From NCBI GenBank assembly GCA_016219145.1, contig JACRCG010000118.1, forward strand, positions 1 through 7,216: DNA of 7,216 nucleotides, read 5' to 3'. This stretch comes from Deltaproteobacteria bacterium. GTDB taxonomy: Bacteria > Desulfobacterota > Desulfuromonadia > Geobacterales > Pseudopelobacteraceae. The notes beneath the pieces are model-generated. The model did not search any database and was not told the origin of the DNA. It was given only the letters and a program-made list of their open reading frames with translations. Each line of letters begins with the position of its first letter. Within the stretch, counting starts at the first letter, position 1. Below, piece by piece: positions 1-5,671 of this stretch. Made by a program: the position numbers and the translations under genes.

Positions 1-429
1 GATTTCCTGTTCGGCTTCTACCAGGGCACCCGCACGGCGCTTTTTGAGAACGGACGCGAATCAATGACCATTACCGTTGATACGATAGATGCCCGTACCA
101 TCGGCGCGCTGATAGCGCTGTTCGAGCGCACGGTCGGCCTGTATGCCGGGCTGGTGGGCATCAACGCCTATCATCAGCCGGGTGTCGAAGCCGGTAAAAA
201 GGCTGCGGGAACGGTGATTGCCCTGCAGAAAGAGATTGTCGGGCTATTGGTAACGCAGAAAAGGGAGATGACAGCCGCAGAAATCGCGGCAGAACTTGGT
301 AAACCTGATGATGTTGAGGCTGTTTATACTATACTGCGACACCTGGCAGCCAATCCGGATAAAGGGGTTACTTGCTCAGGCCAGGCGAGCCCGGCGGATA
401 TCAGGTTTTTTTGGAGGAACCATGTATAA
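1..429 (+). CDS. pgi: Glucose-6-phosphate isomerase, C-terminal part (5' end outside window)
   Basis: Pgi interconverts glucose 6-phosphate and fructose 6-phosphate in cytoplasmic glycolysis/gluconeogenesis. The reading frame is open from the first base, so the gene begins upstream; the ATG at 64 is internal. About 142 residues are visible. They include the C-terminal isomerase signature GINAYHQPGVEAGKK (about 154-201), a variant of the family's DQxGVExGK motif. The lysine encoded at 196-198 aligns with the catalytic lysine known in the family. The NGRES segment just before residue MTIT and the RTIGALIALFERTVGLYA helix are typical of the Geobacter/cyanobacterial Pgi group. After the signature, about 75 residues form an extension (TAAEIAAELG...VYTILRHLAANP) with the look of a small winged helix; this extension is usual in that group. 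The stop at 427-429 is followed six bases later by a hairpin. Identity is confident; the winged-helix reading is inference. Confidence 0.93.
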   Translation, partial: DFLFGFYQGTRTALFENGRESMTITVDTIDARTIGALIALFERTVGLYAGLVGINAYHQPGVEAGKKAAGTVIALQKEIVGLLVTQKREMTAAEIAAELGKPDDVEAVYTILRHLAANPDKGVTCSGQASPADIRFFWRNHV

Positions 430-434
430 GTATT

Positions 435-455
435 GGAATGAATATGTTTCATTCC
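435..455 (+). terminator. Perfect 8-bp inverted repeat after pgi (terminator or operator)
   Basis: Arms GGAATGAA (435-442) and TTCATTCC (448-455) are exactly complementary around a five-base loop. The repeat lies between the pgi stop and the ribosome binding site of the DUF433 gene. Only three T follow, so as a Rho-independent terminator it is weak. Its position directly upstream of antitoxin-type genes fits equally well with an operator bound by one of their products. The dyad is seen directly; its role is inference. Confidence 0.4.
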
Positions 456-470
456 TTTGGAGAAAACACC

Positions 471-704
471 ATGAATTCTGCAAAACTTTTAAAGCGCATC
501 ACAATTGAACCAACTGTCATGCTCGGCAAACCGGTTATAAAAGGTACACGGATGCCGGTGGATCTGCTTGTTGAGAAAGTCGCTTTCGGAACATCCACTC
601 TGGAATTACTTGAGGACTACCCCTTTCTCAAAGCAGATGATATCAGAGCGGCGTTATTGTATTCGGCCCGCTGCGTATCTGCTGAGGAAGTGTTTGCAGT
701 TTAG
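471..704 (+). CDS. DUF433 family protein, antitoxin-type (VapB45-like)
   Basis: A 77-residue protein of the DUF433 family, whose members are small winged-helix-like proteins usually acting as antitoxins to PIN-like (DUF5615/VapC-type) toxins. Diagnostic segments are LLKRITIEPTVMLGKPVIKG (6-25, including the GKPVIKGTRMPV core at 19-30) and LLEDYPFLKADDIRAALLYS (46-65). The start at 471 is chosen because GGAG at 459-462 sits eight bases upstream and the family homology begins at residue 6. An upstream TTG at 372 and ATGs at 438 and 444 give N-termini that overlap pgi or the hairpin and resemble nothing in the family. The length is normal. The expected toxin gene is missing downstream: only a HigB scrap and a higA-type gene follow. 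It may be an orphan antitoxin or a stand-alone regulator. Family assignment is confident, function inferred. Confidence 0.85.
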   Translation: MNSAKLLKRITIEPTVMLGKPVIKGTRMPVDLLVEKVAFGTSTLELLEDYPFLKADDIRAALLYSARCVSAEEVFAV

Positions 705-762
705 AAAGTATCACGTGAAGCAGGTAAATGCCAAATTGGTTGAAATTTGTGATTATCACTGA
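705..762 (+). pseudogene. higB: Remnant of a HigB-type toxin C-terminus, frameshifted
   Basis: Just before the HigA gene the DNA encodes the residues NAKLVEICDYH followed by TGA (760-762). This matches the VEIxDYH ending characteristic of HigB toxins, which normally sit immediately upstream of higA. The preceding residues VSREAG are in the next frame, the one that continues from the DUF433 gene. Joining them at the AAA run (726-728) with a one-base correction gives VSREAGNAKLVEICDYH, a plausible HigB tail. The first roughly 75 residues of a HigB (family about 92) are absent. An open frame from 568 to 762 includes this tail but otherwise overlaps the DUF433 gene out of frame, so it is not a gene. 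The tail match is seen in the sequence; that it derives from a deleted toxin is inference from the position and motif. Confidence 0.55.
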
Positions 763-773
763 GTGTGGAAACT

Positions 774-1070
774 ATGGAACGCTCACAAAATATACATCCC
801 GGAGAGGTTTTGCTGGAAGAGTTTTTAAAGCCTATGGGGTTGTCTCGTTGTGCTCTATCCAAAGCCATCGGCGTACCAGCCATGCGTATTGGTCAGATAT
901 GCGCAGGAAAACGGTCGGTTTCTGCTGACACTGCCTTGAGGTTGGCACGTTTTTTTGGCACGAGTGACACATTCTGGATGGGACTTCAGGTGGATTACGA
1001 TCTTGAGGAATCCCGTTTGCGCCTGCATGAGCGTATTAAGGCCATTGAACCGATGAAACTGGCAGCGTAG
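774..1070 (+). CDS. higA: HigA-type HTH antitoxin (XRE family), toxin partner lost
   Basis: A 98-residue DNA-binding protein of the HigA/VapI addiction-module antitoxin family, which neutralises HigB mRNA interferase and represses its own promoter. It carries the family hallmarks IHPGEVLLEEFLKPMGLS (7-24), a helix-turn-helix over about 23-47 ending in GKR (45-47), and SADTALRLARFFGTSDTFWM (50-69), then YDLE (75-78). ATG 774 is chosen because IHPGEVL normally begins six to ten residues from the start. A GTG at 765 in the same frame would add three residues and cannot be excluded; neither has a strong Shine-Dalgarno. The full HTH and normal length suggest it can still be made. Upstream only a 58-base toxin remnant survives, so the module is an antitoxin without a toxin. 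It may be transcribed together with the DUF433 gene, 69 bases away. Confidence 0.88.
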   Translation: MERSQNIHPGEVLLEEFLKPMGLSRCALSKAIGVPAMRIGQICAGKRSVSADTALRLARFFGTSDTFWMGLQVDYDLEESRLRLHERIKAIEPMKLAA

Positions 1071-1214
1071 CAGGGAACATCATACGTAACCGTAAGCATT
1101 CATTGAATTACACCTTGTTGTATTATTTCACAAATTTTTCCACCCCGCTTCTTCTTCCTTCTGCAAATCCGCCGGGAATTCAACCAACCGTAAAGTGACG
1201 TGCAGACTGGCGGC
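1071..1214. other. Intergenic gap between convergent higA and hrpB
   Basis: The 144 bases between the ends of the two convergent genes hold no open frame or RNA that I can recognise. No good terminator is visible for either gene; the only dyad seen is a four-base TACG/CGTA pair near 1083, too short to matter. Confidence 0.5.
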
Positions 1215-3761
1215 CTACACACCCCTCGGCTTCACCCTTTTAGTCGGCAGCGCACTCCAGGGATCATCCGGCCAGGGGTGCTTGGGATAGCGCCCCTTAA
1301 GCTCCTTTTTGACCTGATGATAAGATCCATCCCAGAACCCTTTCAAATCCCTGGTGACCTGGATCGGCCGTCCGGCCGGCGACAACAGATGCAGCAGCAC
1401 AGTCACCCTCCCCCTGCAGACCGTCGGCCCTTCGGCCAGACCGAACAACTCCTGCAACTTGACCGCCAGCACCGGCGCCTCTCCGGCATAATCCAGCCTG
1501 ATCCTTGAACCGCTTGGGACTACCAGGTGTGTCGGAACCAGTTCGTCCAGCTCACGCTGCTGCCGGTAGTCAAGCCTCTGCTTCAACAGGTCGGCAACAT
1601 CCAGCTGCGCCAGCTTTCCGGCGCTCCGGATTCCATCCAAATGCGGCGCCAGCCACTCTTCCAGTGTATCCAGCAATCCTCCATCTGAAACATCGGGCCA
1701 ACCGCCACCCGGAAAGGCGGACCTGACCAGCGTCATCCGCCCCTGAAATTGCAGCAGCCTGTCATCCAGACTCAACAGTTTCAAGCCGGATGCCCTGACA
1801 GCCTGCACGACTGCCGGCACAGCCATTTCATCAGACGGGATGAAAGCCTCGGTGGAAAGCTGAATTGCTCCAAGACGCTCCTGCCTTACGGCAACCACGC
1901 GCGCCTCCCGATCAGACCAGCTGACTTTTGAATCCGCAACAATATGGCCGTTTCTCTCCTGACGGATGATCTCTTCAGAGACCCCGGCAGCAAGATGGAT
2001 AACAGCTTCAGCCTGACTTCCTCCATCCAGCGATACCGCAATTATATATTCGGCATTCCGGACCGCGCTGCGCTGTGACAGCCTGGCGCCCCTACCATTG
2101 GCAAGCAGATATGAATCACCACCCGAGGCGCGGCGCAGGGCCAGTCGGTCAGGATAGGCGGCCAGAAGCAGACCGGAAATAACGTCATCATCATAAATCA
2201 ACTGCTTTGAAACTGGCTGACAGCTTACAAGACGGGCCAGCTGACTGACCACCCTTTCGATATTTTTCAGGGCTGTTCTGTCAAGACGTTCATCACTACG
2301 CTGGCCGGCACGCCAGCTCCGGAAGGCTTCCAGGCGATCCGCCACATCGGAGTGACTTACCTGAACGCACATTTCACCCCTTGTTGACCGAAAAACATCC
2401 CGCTCCGACAGCAAGGCAGCCAGATCGCACCCGATCTGAGGGCATCCAAGTTCCGTAGAACGCAGCAACAGTCGTCCCAGCCTGGGATGCAGCGGCAGTC
2501 GCATTATTTCACGCCCCAAGGGGGTAATCCGGCCGGAGTCGTCAAAAGCATCCAGCTCTGCCAGTACTCTGCGGGCCGCCGCAACGGCAGGCTCCGGAGG
2601 AATATCCAGCCAATCCAGCTTGGTAAAATCAGCTGAACCCCAGGCCGCCAGTTCAAGAAGCAGGGGCGACAGGTCGGTTTCAAGAATTTCAGGCGGCGTA
2701 TGCGCAGTCATGGCGCTGAAGGTGTGCCTGCTGTACAGACGGTAACAAACGCCGGGGGCCAGCCGCCCCGCCCTCCCCTTGCGCTGTTCAGCCGAGGCAC
2801 GCGATTCACGAACTGTGACCAGCCGGTTCATACCGGTGGCCGGATCGAAACGCACTCTGCGCGACAAGCCGCTGTCTATGACAATCCGCACCCCATCGAT
2901 TGTCAAACTGGTCTCTGCAATACTGGTAGCCAGCACGATTTTACGCTGATCTGTTGATGCTATGGCCCGCTGCTGTTGGGCAAACGGGAGATCGCCGTAC
3001 AGTTGATGAACCGCAACACCTCGCTCAGTCAGACCGGCATCGGCCAGTAAACCGGCACAGCTGCGGATCTCGCCCGAACCTGGCAGAAACGCAAGGATAT
3101 CGCCTTCGCTCTCTTGCAGGGCGCGAACAATGGCAGCCGCCATCCGTTGCGGCAGTTTTCCGTGCGGCTGATCATCAAGATAGATATCTTCTACCGGAAA
3201 AGCGCGCCCGGCCGAACTGATCAGCGGCGCGCCGTCCAGCAGCCTGGAAAGCGGCATAATATCCAGTGTGGCAGACATAATGAGCAATTTGAGATCGGGG
3301 CGCAGCTGCTGCTGAACATCACGGCAGAGCGCCAGACCAAGATCGGCGTGGATACTCCGTTCGTGAAACTCGTCGAAAATCACCATGGCTACGCCTTCAA
3401 GCGCAGGATCATTCTGGATGCGGCGGGTCAGTATCCCCTCGGTGACAACCTCGATGCGGGTGGCAGAAGTGACACGACTGTCAAAACGGATCGAATAACC
3501 GACCGTCAGACCGACTGTTTCGCCCAGAGAAGCCGCCATCCAGCCGGCGGCGGCGACTGCTGCCAGACGGCGCGGCTCAAGCATGATGATACGCCCGGCT
3601 TCAGGAGGAAAAATATCCAGCAGAGCCAGAGGCACACGGGTTGTCTTGCCGGCGCCGGGGGGGGCATGCAGGAGGACATTGGAATGAGTACGAATTGTGT
3701 CAAGAAGGCTTGATATATTCTCGTCGATAGGAAGCGGGTTTTGAAATTTGATGGCGGGCAT
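1215..3761 (-). CDS. hrpB: ATP-dependent helicase HrpB (DEAH-like, superfamily 2)
   Basis: An 848-residue cytoplasmic RNA-helicase-like protein of the HrpB family; its physiological role is poorly defined in most bacteria. Helicase motifs in order: Walker A APPGAGKTT (33-41), motif Ia EPRRLAA (62-68), DEFH (130-133, in place of DEAH, usual for HrpB), SAT (163-165), FLPGSGEI (225-232), motif V ATSIAETSLTIDGV (278-291) and motif VI QRKGRAGR (326-333). The C-terminal HrpB domain ends in YPKHPWPDDPW close to the stop, the expected family terminus, so the gene is full length. The start at 3761 is the only one that leaves the usual short lead (LPIDE at 10-14) before Walker A; the Shine-Dalgarno is poor. 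It lies 72 bases downstream of the Tim44-domain gene on the same strand, with a hairpin between them, so it may be partly co-transcribed. No damage is seen. Confidence 0.96.
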   Translation of the reverse strand: MPAIKFQNPLPIDENISSLLDTIRTHSNVLLHAPPGAGKTTRVPLALLDIFPPEAGRIIMLEPRRLAAVAAAGWMAASLGETVGLTVGYSIRFDSRVTSATRIEVVTEGILTRRIQNDPALEGVAMVIFDEFHERSIHADLGLALCRDVQQQLRPDLKLLIMSATLDIMPLSRLLDGAPLISSAGRAFPVEDIYLDDQPHGKLPQRMAAAIVRALQESEGDILAFLPGSGEIRSCAGLLADAGLTERGVAVHQLYGDLPFAQQQRAIASTDQRKIVLATSIAETSLTIDGVRIVIDSGLSRRVRFDPATGMNRLVTVRESRASAEQRKGRAGRLAPGVCYRLYSRHTFSAMTAHTPPEILETDLSPLLLELAAWGSADFTKLDWLDIPPEPAVAAARRVLAELDAFDDSGRITPLGREIMRLPLHPRLGRLLLRSTELGCPQIGCDLAALLSERDVFRSTRGEMCVQVSHSDVADRLEAFRSWRAGQRSDERLDRTALKNIERVVSQLARLVSCQPVSKQLIYDDDVISGLLLAAYPDRLALRRASGGDSYLLANGRGARLSQRSAVRNAEYIIAVSLDGGSQAEAVIHLAAGVSEEIIRQERNGHIVADSKVSWSDREARVVAVRQERLGAIQLSTEAFIPSDEMAVPAVVQAVRASGLKLLSLDDRLLQFQGRMTLVRSAFPGGGWPDVSDGGLLDTLEEWLAPHLDGIRSAGKLAQLDVADLLKQRLDYRQQRELDELVPTHLVVPSGSRIRLDYAGEAPVLAVKLQELFGLAEGPTVCRGRVTVLLHLLSPAGRPIQVTRDLKGFWDGSYHQVKKELKGRYPKHPWPDDPWSALPTKRVKPRGV

Positions 3762-3797
3762 TTGAATCCAGGACTTCGCAAGCAGACTTTTACGTTC

Positions 3798-3824
3798 GGC
3801 ACCCCCGGCGGATCCGGGGGTGCC
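3798..3824 (-). terminator. Strong 11-bp GC hairpin between the Tim44 gene and hrpB
   Basis: Arms GGCACCCCCGG (3798-3808) and CCGGGGGTGCC (3814-3824) pair perfectly around a five-base loop. The hairpin starts ten bases after the Tim44-domain stop codon and 37 bases before the hrpB start. On the minus strand it is followed by GAACGTAAAAG, with no U-tract, so it is not a textbook Rho-independent terminator. It could attenuate read-through into hrpB, stabilise the upstream transcript's 3' end, or act with Rho. Confidence 0.55.
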
Positions 3825-3833
3825 TCAAGTAAA

Positions 3834-4796
3834 CTATTTCTGGTCAATAGCGGACAACTTCCAGGGGTTGTTGCCGACCGGACGGGTGAAGGTCCAGTAC
3901 TCCTCAAATTTGACCGGATCGCTTTTGCTGCCGGTCAACAGGGCGCCGGTGCTGTCATCAACCGTGTAATCAAGCAGATTTGCATAAATCAGGGTGGTTA
4001 TGAAATCCTGCCCGGACTCCTGCCAGGCCTCAACAATTTCAACGCTTCTGACAGCAATGTTCTCAAGCTTGTTGATCTGTTTGTTACTGATCAGGCGATC
4101 CAGATCTCCCTGGAAAACCCGCCGCATCTCATCGGTCAGGATACTCTGCACAGAAGCCAGATCGCGGATCATCCAGGCGCCCTGAATCCTGAAGAAATTA
4201 TCCATAACCTGATCCTTGTAGCGGTTCTCGTCAAAATAGGCATCAAACTGGCGAATATGGGACAACCCGACCGAAACGTCCTCGACCTCAGGAATCTGTG
4301 CCTGATACCCTTGCGAAATTGGCGTCACATTTCCGTACTGATAGGGGGCCTGCTCAACCTGGCCCATGGCGCTCTCTTCTCTTTTTTTCTTGATATAGCG
4401 GTAGATCAGGTAGCCGATACCGGCCAGCAGTAGAATTTCAAACAGACCGATCCCGCCGCCACCGCCGCCCATTCCACCACCGCCGCCACTGAATCCAAGG
4501 CTCCTGAACAGCATACCGCCCAGCATGCCTCCGACTATGCCGCCGGCCATGCTTCGCATAAACCCGCCCGAAGCAGGTTGCTGGAAAGCAGGCGCAGGCG
4601 CTGCCTGCTGAGGCCGCGCCGGAGCCGCCTGGGTAGGGCTTGTCGGGGTGGCCGGACGTGAATAGCTCTTGGAGCCGCGGCTGCCTGATGACCTGCTGCT
4701 GCCGGCTCTGGCGTGGGCTTCATACTCCATGACGGTGACCGAAACGAGCGTGACTGCAACAAGTACCGTAAGAATTCTGAAAACATTTTTTCTCAT
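3834..4796 (-). CDS. Exported Tim44-domain protein (TimA-like)
   Basis: A 320-residue protein with an N-terminal signal peptide (basic MRKNVFR, hydrophobic 8-22, likely cleavage near AHARA at 27-31). A Ser/Pro/Ala/Gln-rich linker (32-76) follows, then a Gly/Met-rich stretch (77-115) with runs of five and six glycines, one membrane segment (117-133, LFEILLLAGIGYLIYRY) followed by KKKRE, and a C-terminal Tim44/TimA-type domain (about 175-320, ending in EEYWTFTRP and NPWKLSAIDQ). The family includes the mitochondrial import component Tim44; bacterial members are envelope proteins of mostly unknown role. The start is supported by AGGAG (complement of 4806-4810), nine bases upstream, and by a candidate sigma70 promoter at 4882-4910. 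hrpB follows 72 bases later. The fold assignment is good, the cellular role is not known. Whether the signal is cleaved or remains as a second membrane anchor is uncertain. Confidence 0.88.
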   Translation of the reverse strand: MRKNVFRILTVLVAVTLVSVTVMEYEAHARAGSSRSSGSRGSKSYSRPATPTSPTQAAPARPQQAAPAPAFQQPASGGFMRSMAGGIVGGMLGGMLFRSLGFSGGGGGMGGGGGGIGLFEILLLAGIGYLIYRYIKKKREESAMGQVEQAPYQYGNVTPISQGYQAQIPEVEDVSVGLSHIRQFDAYFDENRYKDQVMDNFFRIQGAWMIRDLASVQSILTDEMRRVFQGDLDRLISNKQINKLENIAVRSVEIVEAWQESGQDFITTLIYANLLDYTVDDSTGALLTGSKSDPVKFEEYWTFTRPVGNNPWKLSAIDQK

Positions 4797-4881
4797 TTTT
4801 TCTGGCTCCTTTTGTATCTATCTGGTGCCGCATGAAAGTAGTCCAGACACACCGCCTGAGAATATCCTACCGTTCAACTGG

Positions 4882-4910
4882 AACCTATTAACTCCAACAA
4901 GCTTTGTCAA
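4882..4910 (-). promoter_or_regulatory. Candidate sigma70 promoter of the Tim44-domain gene
   Basis: On the minus strand a perfect TTGACA (complement of 4905-4910) stands 17 bases from TAGGTT (complement of 4882-4887), which matches three of six positions of the -10 consensus. Transcription would start near 4875, giving a leader of roughly 80 bases before the Tim44-domain start at 4796. It lies just past the 3' end of the TA antitoxin gene, which suggests that the Tim44 gene is expressed independently of that module. Confidence 0.5.
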
Positions 4911-4926
4911 GTGTCATCGCCGATCA

Positions 4927-4951
4927 GAAGGTTCAGGCCACTGCAACCTTC
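4927..4951 (-). terminator. Hairpin over the 3' end of the antitoxin gene
   Basis: GAAGGTT (4927-4933) pairs with AACCTTC (4945-4951), and inside it CAG (4934-4936) pairs with CTG (4941-4943) with one bulged base, leaving a four-base loop. It overlaps the last codons and TGA stop of the antitoxin gene. No U-tract follows on the minus strand, so termination is possible but not shown. Confidence 0.35.
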
Positions 4952-5262
4952 AGACTTCCATACTGCTGTGACCTGGCCTTGGGCTTAATTACTATTCGAA
5001 CATCCCGGCCAAGTACATTCAGAAAATGAAACAGCCGATCCATGGAGAAACCCTTCAACCTCCCTCGGATCAATGCTGAAACCTTGGGCTGGTCAATTCC
5101 TAGTATCTCTGCCGCCTGCATTTGAGTAAGTCGGCGCTTCTTGATGATCTCATGAATCTGGATGGATAGCTCGGCCTTCGCCAGACGCTCTTCTGCATCA
5201 GGTAATCCCATATCGGCAAAGACGTTGCCACAACTGGGATATACTTCAATTTCTTCGCTCAT
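4933..5262 (-). CDS. HTH antitoxin of a RelE/Gp49-type TA pair (XRE/HTH_37)
   Basis: A 109-residue XRE-type DNA-binding protein that should neutralise the toxin encoded directly upstream and autorepress the operon. The family opening is visible (GNVFADMGLPDAEERLAKAE, 12-31), followed by the helix-turn-helix LTQMQAAEILGIDQPKVSAL (45-64) with RGRLKGFSMDRL (66-77), and GRDVRIVIKP (85-94), a typical ending for this HTH_37-like group. ATG 5262 is chosen because GGAGG (complement of 5271-5275) sits eight bases upstream. The alternative GTG at 5277 lies inside that ribosome binding site. With this start the gene overlaps the toxin gene by 17 bases, so translation is probably coupled. It resembles the toxin-first arrangement of HigBA and of tad-ata type modules. 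Its own end is covered by a hairpin. Intact, with no sign of damage. Confidence 0.9.
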   Translation of the reverse strand: MSEEIEVYPSCGNVFADMGLPDAEERLAKAELSIQIHEIIKKRRLTQMQAAEILGIDQPKVSALIRGRLKGFSMDRLFHFLNVLGRDVRIVIKPKARSQQYGSLKVAVA

Positions 5263-5635
5263 GTTTGTTACCTCCACCGCTCCGATGCAACTCTTCCGCC
5301 ATCTTCAAGCGGATTCTGACTATTTCCATCTCTTCTTGTGGGGTAGAGATACCCTTTTTTGACTTCTTCTGAAAAACATGCAGCACGTAGACAACATCTA
5401 AAAACCGGACGGTATAGACTGCACGGTACGTGTTACCGTCATAATCTTCCACAACCTCAAGCACTCCTGCCCCCGTGAAGCCCTTGAGCGGCTTTGCCGT
5501 TTCATGCTTGCCACCCATCTGGGCCACAAGCAGGGCATGTCCAAACTCATCCTGAATATCCTCGGGAAGCTTCCGAATGTCCTTGCGACTGCTGCCGATC
5601 CATTCCAACGGCTTTTTAGTTGGTTTGTTGTGCAT
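5246..5635 (-). CDS. RelE/ParE-superfamily toxin, phage Gp49-like (HigB/Tad type)
   Basis: A 129-residue toxin of the phage-derived Gp49-like family (PF05973 type), related to RelE and HigB mRNA interferases. Visible hallmarks: PLEWIGSSRKDIRKLPEDIQ (9-28), FGHALLVAQMGGKHETAKPL (31-50), the GVLEVVEDYDGNTYRAVYTV strand region (57-76) and the core YVLHVFQKKSKKGISTP (83-99), followed by a C-terminal helix through EEMEIVRIRLKMAEEL (101-116). The start at 5635 has GGAG (complement of 5641-5644) five bases upstream. An in-frame extension to 5743 would add 36 residues, mostly hydrophobic, that are foreign to the family and overlap the neighbouring remnant. The toxin gene comes first and overlaps the antitoxin start. 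The basic cluster QKKSKK is the probable RNA-contact region by analogy with the family. It appears complete; the target (ribosome-dependent mRNA cleavage) is inferred from the family. Confidence 0.9.
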   Translation of the reverse strand: MHNKPTKKPLEWIGSSRKDIRKLPEDIQDEFGHALLVAQMGGKHETAKPLKGFTGAGVLEVVEDYDGNTYRAVYTVRFLDVVYVLHVFQKKSKKGISTPQEEMEIVRIRLKMAEELHRSGGGNKHERRN

Positions 5636-5646
5636 TGAGTCTCCAA

Positions 5647-5664
5647 TATGCCATAAATAGCATA
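5647..5664 (-). promoter_or_regulatory. Inverted repeat TATGC-N8-GCATA, candidate operator of the TA operon
   Basis: TATGC (5647-5651) and GCATA (5660-5664) form a dyad with an eight-base AT-rich spacer, ending 12 bases upstream of the toxin start and just before its ribosome binding site. TA antitoxins of this type usually bind such palindromes over their own promoter. I see no clear -35/-10 pair to place the promoter exactly. The dyad is short, so chance is possible. Confidence 0.35.
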
Positions 5665-5671
5665 ACAGTAA

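Noticed and set aside
372..470. Longer N-terminus for the DUF433 gene from TTG 372
   Set aside because: It would overlap the end of pgi and the hairpin, has no family similarity, and ATG 471 has a good ribosome binding site.
568..762. Open frame of 64 codons on the + strand
   Set aside because: Most of it overlaps the DUF433 gene out of frame; only its last dozen codons are meaningful, as the HigB remnant.
1200..3713. Several + strand open frames opposite hrpB, up to 199 codons
   Set aside because: They are antisense shadows of a full-length, motif-complete helicase gene.
3741..4433. Open frame of 230 codons on the + strand
   Set aside because: It is antisense to the Tim44-domain gene and the hrpB start; the opposite strand has a signal peptide, ribosome binding site and domain match.
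4430..4570. Repetitive GC-rich tract that resembles a tandem repeat
   Set aside because: It is simply the coding sequence for glycine runs in the Tim44-domain protein; there are no regular repeats or spacers, so no CRISPR.
4797..4932. Possible attachment site matching the selC 3' end at the far side of the accessory patch
   Set aside because: I found no copy of the tRNA 3' sequence in this gap by eye.
5263..5277. GTG start at 5277 for the HTH antitoxin
   Set aside because: The GTG overlaps the GGAGG sequence that serves ATG 5262.
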